This document shows, in pieces, positions 12,780 through 24,110 of a stretch of DNA of 64,000 nt. The number at the start of each line of letters is the position of its first letter. Within the stretch, counting starts at the first letter, position 1. The notes beneath the pieces are model-generated. The model had not been told where the DNA came from, ran no database searches, and was given only the letters and a program-made list of their open reading frames with translations. The translations under genes and the position numbers were made by a program. Source of the DNA: Eremophila alpestris peregrina (Eukaryota > Chordata > Aves > Passeriformes > Alaudidae); NCBI GenBank assembly GCA_009792885.1, contig WMCF01000059.1, positions 3,559,209 to 3,623,208 on the forward strand, in the 5' to 3' direction.

Positions 12780-13033
12780 AGAACAAGAGGACACAGTCTC
12801 AAGCTGCACCAAGGGAGATAGAGGCTAGATTTAAGGAGGAAGTTTTTCACAGGAAGAGTGGTCAAATACTGGAATCATCTGCCCAGGGAGGTGGTAGAGT
12901 CACCATCCCTGGATGTGTTTAAAAAAAGACTGGATGTGGCACTTGGTGCCATAATCTAGTTGAGGTGTTAGAACATGGGTTGGACTCGATGATCTTAAAA
13001 GTCTCTTCCAACGTAGAAATTCTGTGATTCTGT
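12780..13033 (+). repeat. CR1 LINE 3' end
   Basis: The copy starts near AGAACAAGAGGACACAGTCT and runs through CTGCCCAGGGAGGTGGTAG and GGGTTGGACTCGATGATC. It ends with the CR1 terminal repeat ATTCTGTGATTCTGTG. It is among the best preserved CR1 3' ends in the window. Confidence 0.9.
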
Positions 13034-14702
13034 GCTTCCCAACAGAATACTTCCCAGAACAGGGGAGGTGTACTGGCCAGAGAAATCAGAGCAGACTGTT
13101 AACTCTTCAACCCCTTCCAATTCTGCCTCCTCTGCACCATGTTCCTGGCTATCACCTTTCAAAGTTGTGCCTCTGCTTATGGGAAACATCCAGCTGAAGC
13201 AAGGCAGATTTCAGAAGGGTGTGTGGCTTTAGCCCTGGGGTCCCCACTTACTGTGCTCCTTACCTGAAGGCTCTGAGGAGAGCCAGCTCTTGGCTGCATG
13301 AAGGCAATGTGGCCTTCACCCAGCACAGGATGCCACGAGGTTCTTGCTCCATGCTATTCCCTGGCTTGCAGCTCTTTGAGGACCAACCCTGTGTCTTTTG
13401 TGGCTGAGCCCTCTGTGAGAACATCCATCAGATCTCACCTTTTCCTGTGCCAGTCTGCCCATCTTTGACTGTTCCACCTTGAAACTCTGACAGAGACCAT
13501 GGAATGGAGCAGAGACAAGGGAAATCTCCACCATGGGCAGTACAGATTGAAGATCACAGTGTCTTTCACTTGGAGGACAAAGGTTGATATATTTGGTCCT
13601 CATGATGCTCCTGCTCTGGACTACACCAACCAGCAGCATTTTCCTGGGTCTGTGATGGAGGGAAGAGGTGTGTGGGGATGCAGGGCTGGGAGCACAGTGT
13701 CCATGTGGAGAAAAGTAAGGTCTGGATGGCAGGGCAAAGATCTCAGCAGGAATTACAGCTAACAAAATATTCACAGATGGAAAGCTGAGATGAAGAGCCT
13801 CAGTTTTGCTTTTAGGAGTTCAAATCAGCAAACATTGTGTGAACAAGAGTCTGGAAGTTGCCAGTCAGGTCTGGGACAGTGATGGAAGAGATTGCCTGAA
13901 AAAGTGAATGTGGTTTTGTGTCACTGGGGAGCAGGCACAAGGTGTTAACCCCATGGTAGCTCAGGTATGACCTGGAATGCTGAGGTCACCTGCCAGACCT
14001 GATATGTGGTCCATCCCAGTCTTGAAGATGGGCTGGCATTCTCCAAAAATGTCTGTTTTCCTTTGGCCTCCAAGGAGGAATGCCATGGAATTGCCATTCC
14101 ATGCACAGTTTGTTCCTCATCACTTGCATTCCCATGGCCACGGCCGTGCTTCCATCCCAAGCGTTCCCAATCATGGCCCAGTCTTACAGAAATCACAATG
14201 TTGGTGGAAAAAACAATGAGACTGAAAAAACAATACCGTAGGGTGCTTGCTCTGCTGGCTTTGTTTCAGAGGAGCTGCACATCTCCAGCCAGGAGGGCTG
14301 GACGAGGGGAAAACTGACATCTGAGCGTGCCTACAAAGTGCCTCCACATTGTCCTGCTAGACAATGCTTCCGGGTCCCTCAGGGCCAAAATCCTCCTCAA
14401 ACATGCCATGTCTGCCCTTCAGGGTGTCCTGGCAGTGCCTTGCTGACGTGCAGGGGAAACCTCAAAGGTGCCCAGCCCTGACAATGGCTTCCAGAGCAGC
14501 TGTGCCTGTCACCCTGCCACTCCTGGGCCTCTGCCTCCAGTACTGCTCCTCAGCCAAAATGCAGCCCACAGTGGCCTCAGCCTCCTCCCTTTCAACTTGT
14601 CCCACCTTGGTGCTCTCCTGCCCACAAGGGCTGTTGCAGTGTGTCCCCATCAGCTCAGAACTGTGGCCTTATCACATTGGGACAGCCCAGCTCCACTTAA
14701 AT

Positions 14703-14945
14703 TCATGGAATCTGCATGATTTAAGTTGGAAGGGACCTTAAAGCTCATCTCATTCCACCCTCTGCCATGGGTGGGGATGCTTTCCACTAGCCCAGGTTGC
14801 TCCAAGCCCCATCCAGCCTGGCCTTGGACACTGCCAGGGATCCAGGGGCAGCCACAGCTTCTCTGGGCACCCTGTGCCAGGGCCTCACCACTCTCACAGC
14901 TAAGAGCTCCCTCTCAATATCCCATCTAACCCTGCACTCTGGCCA
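14703..14945 (-). repeat. CR1 LINE 3' fragment
   Basis: On the + strand: TTTAAGTTGGAAGGGACCTT, CTGCCATGGGTGGGGATGC, CCATCCAGCCTGGCCTTGGA, CACCCTGTGCCAGGGCCTCA. This is the reversed CR1 tail, truncated near 14945. Confidence 0.88.
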
Positions 14946-15267
14946 AAACAAATCAAATTCAGCTAACCTAGCTCATCCTAGAAAAGAACAAGTCCCAGGG
15001 TGAACAGTGTTAGGACAGATTTGAACTCAAACATGGACCCTCAGCCAACCCTGCTCAAGCCTCGATGCAGAAACACCACTGGCCAGAGACCTGGGTGCAG
15101 AGAGATCCCAACAAATCAGCTGTCAAACCCCCTATAAAGAGAGCTTTGGTAGTAAACTCTTGGCTGTTTGTTGAAGATGCTCAGTGAGTTTGTGTCATTT
15201 CTGTCTCCAGCCTATGACCCCCAATGTAATACACAGCAATACTCATGTGTCAGCCCAGAAACCCTTC

Positions 15268-15780
15268 CATGTCCTGAGCTGCATCAAAAGAGTTCTGGGC
15301 AGCAAATGAGGGGATTCTGGCCCTCTGTTCCACTCAGGTGAGACCCCACCTGCAGTGCTGCTTCCAGCTCTGAGGGCCTCAGCACAGGAAGGACATGGAG
15401 CTCCTGGAGAGCGTCCAGAGGAACTGGAGATCCTCTGCTCTGAAGACAGGCTGGGAGAGCTGGGCATGTTCAGCTTGGAGAGAAGGCTCTTCTTAGAGCC
15501 CCTTCCAGTACCTTAAGGTACTAAGAGAGCTGGAGAGGGACTTTGGACAAGGATTTGGAGTACTAGAAAAAGGGAGAATGGCTTCCCACTGCAGAGAGCA
15601 GGGATAGATGGGATATTGGGAAGGAATTCTTGGCTGCCCCATCCCTGAAAGTGTCCAAGGACAGGTTGGACAGGGCTTGGAACAAACTAATCTAGTGGAA
15701 GGTGTTCCTGCCCATGGCAGGGGCTGGAACAAGATGAGCTTTAAGGTCCGTCCCAGCTCAGAGCATTCTGTGGTTCTCTG
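15268..15780 (+). repeat. CR1 LINE 3' fragment, about 0.5 kb
   Basis: The order is the usual one for the family: GTGAGACCCCACCTGCAGTG, GGACATGGAGCTCCTGGAGA, CTGGGAGAGCTGGGCATGTT, GTCCAAGGACAGGTTGGACA, and an end near CATTCTGTGGTTCTCTG. Confidence 0.88.
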
Positions 15781-15982
15781 ACACTCAAATATTGCCCTGG
15801 TGAGCTTAGAGGGGCCCTTATCTCCTGCTCGGGGGTTTCAGAAGAAATCCCAGAGCTCTTTCCAGCCACTGTCACACACACACAGGCTGAGTTTCTGGAG
15901 CTGGCGCCGGCAGGAGCCACTCCCGGGCGGGCTCAGAGCTCCCCTGCCCCCGCGCGGTGCGCAGGCCCTGCTGCAGCTCCGC

Positions 15983-16540
15983 CAGACACACACACACCGA
16001 CAGACACACACAGACACACAGACAGACACAGAGACACAGACACACAGACACAGACAGACACAGACACACAGACAGACACAGACATATAGACACACACACA
16101 GACACAGAGACACACAGACAGAGATACACAGACACAGAGACACACAGACAGACACAGACAGACACACACACACAGACAGACACAGACAGACACACACATA
16201 CACACACAGACACACACAGACAGACACACACACAGAGACAGACAGACACACAGACAGACAGACAGACACAGACACACACACACACAGACAGACACACAGA
16301 CAGACACAGACAGACAGACAGACACACAGACATAGGCACAGACAGGCACAGACATACAGACAGACAGAGACACACAGACACACACAGACACACAGACAGA
16401 GACACACAGAGAGACAGACACACAGACACACACAGACACACACAGGCACAAACACACAGACACAGACAGACAGATACACACAGACAGAGAAACAGATACA
16501 CACAGATACACACAGACACACAAACATACACACACACAGG
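15983..16540 (+). repeat. CA/CAGA-rich microsatellite, about 0.55 kb
   Basis: Nearly pure mixtures of CACA and GACAGACA units run for more than 500 bp. The lack of stops opens frames of up to 296 codons on the + strand and 241 codons on the minus strand. Their Thr/His/Arg/Gln or Cys/Val/Ser composition is an artefact of the repeat. Confidence 0.97.
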
Positions 16541-16909
16541 CGGGTCCCCACAGCCAGGTCAATGAGCTGTGCTGCTCACACACAGGCTCACAGACTGTGC
16601 CTGACAGATCCCATCCATATGACAGATGCACCCAAACCCCACAACAGACACGTGACATTTGAAACTGAGTTTATCACAGGAGGATTTTAAAGCACTTCTC
16701 AGACCACCCTTGTGAGACTTCTCTTGCAGTATTCCTGAAGACATCCCCCAATTCCAGAACCTTGATTTCCCAAAGTAATTTTAATTTGACTCAAAGCTCT
16801 CACCTAAAGGATGGAACAATTTGAAAACTTATCTGAAGTACCAGCCCAGGAACCAACCATTCTGTGACTCCTCTGAAAGCTGGAAAAAATTCTGAACTAC
16901 AGACACAGC

Positions 16910-17520
16910 ACACCAGAAACCACAGCCAAAGGCAGTTATGAAAATACATAGATCTAAGGTCCCAGCAAAGAAATTTATCAAAAGTCTCAGAGATCCCATT
17001 GAAGGGACATTTAGAAAATTCCCTCAGGGCATCACTGATGAAACAATTGTGAAAATCATCAAGGCAACTGTAAAGCTGCCCTGGAGTCAAAACCATATGG
17101 ATTTACTGGGAACATCTTGGTGAATCTAAAATTGCCCCAATAACATCACATAGAAGCCATTTTGGAAGTGATCTGTAATGTCAAAGCATAGCAATAAACA
17201 CCTCATTAAAAAGACCATAAAAAAAAAAACACAACCAAAAAATCCCACAAAGCATCCAGTATTAAAAATCTTTTGTGTGATATTTGGAAGTATTCTCGTG
17301 GGGGCCTTTTGAAGGGATTTGTACAATGATCCCTCCATTTTTTATGGTTATGTTTACAATGGCTCCTCTGTGGGAATTTGGGCTTACTCTTGATAGCTCC
17401 TTGGCAGTATTTTTGGTCTCCTCAATGTGTTTTCACAATAGCTCCATGATGGAGGTGGGGTATTTTTACAAGAGGCATTTCTTAGATTTTTTGGGAACGG
17501 TTTACAAAATGGTTATGTAA
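16910..17520. repeat. Decayed satellite of about 38-40 bp in two inverted arms
   Basis: In the right arm (about 17265-17520, + strand) unit starts related to TTTACAATGGCTCC recur near 17349, 17387, 17427, 17464 and 17499, so 35-40 bp apart. Each is followed by T-rich and G-rich runs. In the left arm (about 16910-17165) the same pattern appears on the minus strand, with TTTTCACAATTG, TTCTAAATGTCCC, TTGATAAATTTC and TTTTCATAACTGCC spaced 36-39 bp. An A-rich spacer of about 100 bp separates the arms. Alternating short A/T and G/C runs at this period recall the 41-bp CNM/PO41 satellites of birds, but I cannot prove kinship by eye. Confidence 0.5.
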
Positions 17521-17762
17521 CAGTGTCTTTGGGAAGGATCAGAGAGGTGATTTAAAGGTCTGAGTGATGTTGTATGTGTAAGTGTTTTTCCTGTTAAGTC
17601 ACATTCACTAGACCCCACTACAAGCCATGAAGAGCAAAGTGGAGACACTACCCTGCAGTTCATGGGAGGATCAAACTGAATCTGCCACAAACATTTCCAT
17701 CCATGACTGCAACAATTCCAAACACATCACCTGAGCTCATCAGCCCAGCCTGGCTCCCTCTT

Positions 17763-18085
17763 TCACCACTCCCCTGACAGTGAGCATGAGTTTCTCACAC
17801 AGGGATGCAGCTGACCTGCTCCACAGTGCAGCCAGATTGAAAACCACCATGTAAGAAGTGAGGGATCAAAGAGTCTGGCTTCTTCCATGGTGACAGCCAC
17901 AACAACCTTGCCCATCCCAAACTGGTAAACCACTGCTGAAGAAGAATCTGGAGCTGCCTGCTGCTGCTCAGACTTGAAGGAGAGCCTGGGTGCACACTGG
18001 CCTGTTTTTCCAGGAATATCAGTTTCTTTGATATTAGAAATCACCTCTTCCTTCTTTTCAGCTGAAGAACATCCATTGGGTAGCT
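17763..18085 (-). other. Protein-like reading frame, unidentified
   Basis: On the minus strand a pyrimidine tract and CTTCCAG precede an open frame of about 105 codons. Its composition is less biased than the surrounding spurious frames, with stretches such as NGCSSAEKKEEVISNIKE and YQFGMGKVVVAVTMEEARL. I do not recognise the protein, see no clean donor, and find no neighbouring exon. It may be an exon of an unknown gene, a pseudogene piece, or chance. Confidence 0.2.
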
Positions 18086-20091
18086 GGACTGGAAGAGAAT
18101 AAAAACGTTTCTTAACCCAGGGCTTACAACAGCAGCTGAAATGCAGTAACTGAATTTTTCTCCTGGAAACTGCAGCACAGAAATTGAGAACAGACTCAGG
18201 CTTCTTAGATGAGCAGCTCCATGCAAGAGCTGAAGCCAGGAGGCACTTGGCAGTAGCCTTTGAGTGCCTCTGGCTGGTAAAGGATTATCCCCCAGAGGAT
18301 GAATGTTCTCAAGAGGATATTCCCAAATCCGGTGGTGGCTTTTGTTAGTTTTGACATAAGAGACTTACAGTCAACCCAGTTCCAGCATTTCTTCCTCTGC
18401 CCTCCCCAAACCATCCTTCTCCCACAGCATTTTGCATGCCCTGTAAGCACTGAGAATGTGCCTAGTGTGGGACCAAAGGGATGAAAGTCCTGGAGGAAAA
18501 GGAAACTTCTAATAAGAGAAACTTCAACAGAAAATATTTTCTCTGTGAATGAACAACAAAACACATCAGTCTTGCTTCTAGAAGTACATGAGCCTCCAAA
18601 AAACTTTTATAACTAAAGTATTTAAAGTATTTTTTTTTCTTTTTCATCAACCAGAATTGTTTGTAATGGTCCTGCCTGTACTCAGGCTAAAGCTCTCCTT
18701 GCTATCTCATGGGCACATCTTTTTGGGTTTGTGTCTCCAGAGTTCTTGTACACCTCCACTCCTTGAACACCACAGTGCAGTGCCTGAGTCACAGAGCTCT
18801 GTGAGTTCCTGAAGGTGTGAAGGCAAACAGGGCTGGCCTGGCTTTGTCCTCTCTGGCTTGGGTGCACCCTCAGTTCTTCCAAAATCCATCTATCTGTTTT
18901 CTGAAATCCTTGTTCCTCCCTATGGCAGACTTACACTCATCCAAGCCATATTAACCCCTTCCCCAAGCACACAGTTATGGAAGAACAACCCTTCCCAGGT
19001 TACTCTGCTGGGCAGTGACAGCTCCAAGAACTGTTATCCCTGTGAGCTACAGACAAGGGAGCAAAAGAGGGGTGGGAGGGATTCCAATAATGATCCACAA
19101 AACCAGTAAATGCATCTCAAACTAGGGATCTGGGCTCTGCACTGCTGCTCCCAAGTAAAATGGTTTAATTTGTCTTTCTAAGAGAAAGAGTGAGTACATC
19201 TGGGGAAGGAGGGCTGGAGCACAGCTGGAGCAGCTGCACTTACTGGGGCTCTCATCTCAGTGTTCTTAACCTACAGGACCTGCAGGCACAGACTCTGTGC
19301 ATTCACTCAGATCTGCAGAAAACCAGGTTTGCTTGGCAGTGTCCCAGCAGCTTCCCCAGTCTGGCATGTGCAGGACACACTGAGCCAGGACACTCTGCAG
19401 CCTCAGAGAGCCAAGCCAGCACAACTGCTGGCAACTGTGTCCAAATGTCCCAGGACAGCAGTGGCAGAACACCTGAGTCACCAGAGTGCTACATTTGGGT
19501 CAGGCCACTCTGCAGAAAGTCCTAGGGGCACAGAAGCGGGCCTGACCAGCTCTGCTGCAAGTGAGATTCAGCACCATCCACCCCAAAAGTCGTGGAACAT
19601 GGACCTCAAAAGCCATTCCACCACATCCCAGCTGCCTCTCCAAATAAGCACAGCACAGGTGGCTCCTCCACTCACTGGACTGGCCCTGTTCCAGTGGCAA
19701 GAGGTCTCAGAACAGTCTGAAGGAGAAACCCAAAAAGGAAGCTACAGATAAAGTTCTCCCAACTTTCTCCCTTGCACCACACCAGCTGTGACCTTCTTAT
19801 GCAATCCCAGAGGACACTCCAAGGACCAGACAAGTCCTATCAAGACAAGCCAAGGAACCTTAACCCAGACCCAAAGCTTAAATCAGAGGCCTAGAGAACT
19901 GGTTCCCACCCCACTCAGAGCAGAGCCAACACCAACATAACATCAGGTTGCTCAGGGCCTTGTCCAGATCCATGTAAGTGTCTTTGGAGCATGGTGTGTT
20001 TGTACAGAGTGTTCTAGACAGCATCACCACTGTGGGATTGAAACACATTCCCACACATGGGATGATGCTCATTTTCAAAGCCCCTGATTTA

Positions 20092-20148
20092 CTTATTTGC
20101 TTATTCTGAAATATTTGCTTATTCTGAGTATTTGCTTATTCTGAAAGA
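20092..20148 (+). repeat. Short tandem repeat, three units
   Basis: TATTTGCTTATTCTGA occurs three times in a row with spacers of one or two bases, in an AT-rich stretch. Confidence 0.85.
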
Positions 20149-20477
20149 ACATTGCTGTAGTGAATTTATTTGTACATTATTTCTGAGTCCTATGATGCAT
20201 CTTGTTCTTGTTTACACAAATTTGATAGTTTTAATTTCTCTATTTTAATTCCTTTTTCCTATCTTAAAAATATTTAAAGGATAAAAAATATATGAAGAAC
20301 ATTAATGTAGAGAGCAACACAATATATGTCACCCTTCAAATGTGCCTAATTCACAAATATACAGTAAATTGTGTTGTGCTTTTCATCCTTTGAGATATAA
20401 AGTTTCATTTCAACATGTAATTTTTACTGTGGCTGCTCTCGTTTTCCTCATTTTTTTTATTGAAAAAATTATAAAAT

Positions 20478-20985
20478 TATGAATAGAACACCTGAACTGG
20501 AAAGGACCCACGAGGATCATCAAGTCCAATTCCTGTCCCTGCACAGACACCCCAGCAATCTCACCCTGTGCATGCCTGAGAGCATTGTCCAAATGCTCCT
20601 GGAGCTCTGGCAGCCTCAGGGCTGTGCCCATTCCCTGGGGAGCCTGGGCAGTGCCCAGCACCCTCTGGAGGAAGAACCTTTCCCTGATATCCAGCCTGAC
20701 CCTCCCCTGACCCAGCTCCAGCCCTTCCCTCAGCTCCTGTCACTGTCACAGAGAGCACAGATCAGAGCTGCCCCTCATGAGGAGCTCCAGCCCCCAGTGG
20801 GGTCTAACCTCAGGCTCCAGGCTGAACACACCAAGTGCCCTCAGCCACTCATCATGTAGCCCATCCAGACCCTTCCCTATTTCTGTGTCCCTCCTTTGGA
20901 CACTCTGCAATAGCTTCACATCCTTCTTACATTGCCCCCGTACTTGAGGTGAGGCTGCACCCATGCAGGTGGTGGGGGAGCCACT
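20478..20985 (-). repeat. CR1 LINE copy, about 0.5 kb
   Basis: On the + strand the copy starts with ACTGGAAAGGACCCACGAGG and continues through CCAAATGCTCCTGGAGCTC, GAAGAACCTTTCCCTGATAT, and CATGTAGCCCATCCAGACCC. The motifs and their order are those of an antisense CR1 of a different subfamily from the 34-kb and 38-kb copies. Confidence 0.85.
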
Positions 20986-21987
20986 GATTGTTCCAAACAG
21001 GCCTTTGATACTCCCGGGGATTTCATCTGTGGCCTTGGAAAATCAGGTGGATACAGAGGCCAACTGTTGGTGAACAAGGAGCACAGAGAGCACTAAGCAG
21101 GCATATGCTTCCTCTCTCCTCTGTTCTTCCAGGCTGTCTCTCTCATGCACTGAATCTGCTTTGACACTCTGGTCACACATCCCTCCTGACTTTCAGCTCC
21201 CAGAGGACCAGATGATGATGCAGTCTGACACACATCCTGGTACCTGCCTCCAGCATAGTAATTTCTGCTTGAGCTGGATCTAGAGAACGAGGTGCTGGCA
21301 ACTTAAAACCCCCCCCGTGGCAGAGCATCTGCCAGCTCTGAAGGCAGTGGTAAACTGCCCTCCTTGCCAAACACTGAATTCTCACCTCCAGCTGCCAGAT
21401 CTTGCCAATCATTTGCTTCTTTAACATGGCTGAGGTCAAATCCTCCAAACTCTCATTCCATGTACAGCCTCCAGAAGAGACTGACCCTGGTTCTTAGAGG
21501 AGGAAGCTTATGAATTAATAATCAGCCTTCAGGCCAGGATAATATCTCAACCTTCATGTACAGATTCCTTAAGTCATACTCTGTTCTACATTTAGCTGGG
21601 AATTTATCTCAGGTTGCTGACAATGACTCTACACCTGACTGTATGTATGGATTCAGGTTTTAAAATTCATACCCAGGCAGGATTGGAAGCAAGCTCGAGG
21701 GCAGGGGGGAGCGGAGGCGGCTCAGGGCTGTCAGCTGGAGGCGATCTGCCGGAGATGTTGAGTTGTGTGTGTGGGAAGAGCTCAAAAATAGTATTCATTT
21801 TAAAATCCTGGGATCCTAAAGCAGGCTGCTGGTGCCTGGCTCACAGCTTGGCTCCGGCAGCCCTGGCAGAGCCAGTTCCAGGGGTTCACCCTGCAGGAGC
21901 CACACCAGGGGAGAGGAGGCAGCTCATGGCCTGTGCCTGACGCTCTGTGAGGACTCTGCTTCCAAAGCACTGCAGCAGGGAACCGAG

Positions 21988-22075
21988 ATTCACGGAATCA
22001 CAGGATCATTAAGGTTAAAAAAAGCCCTCTAAGATCATCGAGTCCAACCACTCTCCCAGCATTACCATTGAAATA
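21988..22075 (-). repeat. CR1 LINE 3' end, first part of a split copy
   Basis: ACGGAATCACAGGATCATTA followed by ATCATCGAGTCCAACC marks the antisense CR1 3' end. The copy stops near 22075 and continues after an insertion at about 22880. Confidence 0.8.
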
Positions 22076-22880
22076 AATATGGGCAGGAGAAGTAATACTC
22101 GTTTGTAAGCCTTTACTGAAAAAGGGGTGTCCCTAAGGGAATAGCCTGCGCCGCCGCTTCGCCAAGGAGGGGGTGGTCCTCTTCAGCCGTGCCGCTCGAA
22201 CCGCTGCAGAACCGAGAGCTCATCCACGACGGGAGTCCCAGGAACTCAATTAGGCTCGTTAGAGTCCAGGGGTGTCTGTGATCAGCCACTTTTGAGGTCA
22301 GGTCGAATCCGGCTGGCTCGCGGCAAGGGTCCCTAAGTAGTCCTCCAGATGCTACAGTACTTTAGTCTGCCGGGCCATAAAGCATTTTGATGGAAATTGA
22401 TGATTTATCGCCTGTCCCTGTCCCAGGGGGCTCTGGGCGCCCTGATTTGTATAGGGGTGTCGCCTTCTCGTCGACGGACAGCAAGAGGTGGTGAGGCGGA
22501 GTCGTGGGCGGGAGGGACATCTGCATGTTGACAGCAGCCCCGGCCCGGAGCATGGCGGCGAGCGGCTGAGGGGGTCCAAATGGCGGGAGCGCGGCCGTGA
22601 CAGGTGAGGAGGGAATATTAAGGGATAGGGGACATTAGGATAAGAAACTAGGACTAGGGAAAGGAGTTTACAACTGGGGGAGACCAGTAGGGAAAGGCTT
22701 TAGGGGTACAATTGAACAGAACTGGGGAATGTAACCATTTTAACAGGAGGGTTTACAGAATGCTGGCAAAGGAGCTCGCAGGCTCTAACAGGAAATTCAA
22801 CAAACTATTAACGGGGAGCTCGCAGGCTCCAAACACAACTTGTTACCCACCGTGGTTATTCAGCTATAGTCCTTTTATTT
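22076..22880 (-). mobile_element. CpG-rich insertion, probable solo LTR of an endogenous retrovirus
   Basis: About 0.8 kb of CpG-rich sequence interrupts a CR1. The minus strand resembles an LTR: a CpG-rich middle, then AGTAAA with GGCTTACAAACGAG, then CTCCTGCCCA close to the edge. Two ATGGCGG motifs (YY1-like) lie at 22552-22590. The 14-base GAGCTCGCAGGCTC occurs twice near 22771 and 22817. I could not fix the boundaries: CR1-like bases on both sides (ACCATTGAAA and ACCATGAAA) may include the target duplication, but no clean TG...CA pair with matching flanks was found. It could also be another kind of insertion. Confidence 0.4.
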
Positions 22881-23184
22881 ATTACAGCCATATTCACCAT
22901 GAAACCATGGCCCCAGAGGCCACATTCACACATATTTTGAACCCTTTCAGTAACGCTGATTCCACCATTCCATGCCCACTGCCCTAGGCAGCCTGTACGA
23001 GGGCCTGACCACCCCTTCACGGAAGAACTTTTCCCAAAATCCAACCTGAACCTCCCCTGGCCCAGATTGAGGACGTTTCCTCTTGTCCTGTCCCTATTCC
23101 CTGGGAGCAGAGCCCGGAACCCCCCTGGCTGCCTCTCCCGTCAGGGAGTTGTGCATAGCCACAAGGTCCTCCCTGAGCCTCCTC

Positions 23185-24085
23185 TCCTTCAGGCTGAGCC
23201 CCTTTCCCAGCTCCCTCAGCCGTTCCTTTTCTCCAGGCTGAGCCCCTTTCCCAGCTCCCTCAGCCGCTCCTCTCCTCCAGGCTGAGCCCTTTCCNTCCAG
23301 GCTGAGCCCCTTTCCCAGCTCCCTCAGCCGCTCCTCTCCTCCAGGCTGAGCCCTTTCCCAGCTCCCTCAGCCGTTCCTTTTCTCCAGGCTAAGCCCCTTT
23401 CCCAGCTCCCTCAGCCGCTCCTTTCCTGCAGGCTGAGCCCCTTTCCCAGCTCCCTCAGCCGCTCCTTTCCTCCAGGCTGAGCCCCTTTCCCAGCTCCCTC
23501 AGCCGCTCCTTTTCTCCAGGCTGAGCCCCTTTCCCAGCTCCCTCAGCAGCTCCTTTTCTCCAGGCTGAGCCCTTTCCCAGCTCCCTCAGGCGCTCCTCTC
23601 CTCCAGGCTGAGCCCCTTTCCCAGCTCCCTCAGCCGCTCCTCTCCTCCAGGCTGAGCCCCTTTCCCAGCTCCCTCAGCCGCTCCTNNNNNNNNNNNNNNN
23701 NNNNNNNNNNNNNNNNNNNNNNNNNNNNNNNNNNNNNNNNNNNNNNNNNNNNNNNNNNNNNNNNNNNNNNNNNNNNNNNNNNNNNNNNNNNNNNNNNNNN
23801 NNNNNNNNNNNNNNNNNNNNNNNNNNNNNNNNNNNNNNNNNNNNNNNNNNNNNNNNNNNNNNNNNNNNNNNNNNNNNNNNNNNNNNNNNNNNNNNNNNNN
23901 NNNNNNNNNNNNNNNNNNNNNNNNNNNNNNNNNNNNNNNNNNNNNNNNNNNNNNNNNNNNNNNNNNNNNNNNNNNNNNNNNNNGCCGCTCCTTTCCTCCA
24001 GGCTGAGCCCCTTTCCCAGCTCCCTCAGCCGTTCCTTTTCTCCAGGCTGAGCCCTTTCCCAGCTCCCTCAGCCGCTCCCGCTGTT
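23185..24085. repeat. 44-bp minisatellite derived from CR1, with assembly gap
   Basis: Units built on AGGCTGAGCCCCTTTCCCAG then CTCCCTCAGCCGCTCC recur every 44 bp (for example starts at 23191, 23235 and 23279). About eleven units precede the gap at 23686-23983 and about two follow it. The same segment occurs once in the CR1 copy at 49105-49165, which shows its source. The true copy number is unknown because the gap lies inside the array. Confidence 0.93.
23686..23983. other. Assembly gap (298 N)
   Basis: A run of N sits inside the 44-bp array. A single N also lies at 23295 in the same array. The gap length may be an estimate. Confidence 0.99.
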
Positions 24086-24110
24086 CCAGCCCCTTCCCCG
24101 GCCCCTCTCG

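Larger units (their letters stand above)
10576..24110. other. LGR6-KLHL12 intergenic region (13.5 kb)
   Basis: I recognise no gene here. Repeats cover much of it and have separate entries. Stretches where I see nothing definite are 10.6-11.5 kb, 12.0-12.7 kb, 13.1-14.7 kb, 14.95-15.25 kb, 18.1-20.4 kb and 21.0-21.95 kb. A protein-like minus-strand frame at 17763-18085 is described separately. Confidence 0.6.

Noticed and set aside
15800..16690. Long frames through the microsatellite (296 codons +, 241 codons -)
   Set aside because: They consist of repeated Thr/His/Arg/Gln or Cys/Val/Ser/Leu from CA/CAGA units; open on both strands and in several frames.
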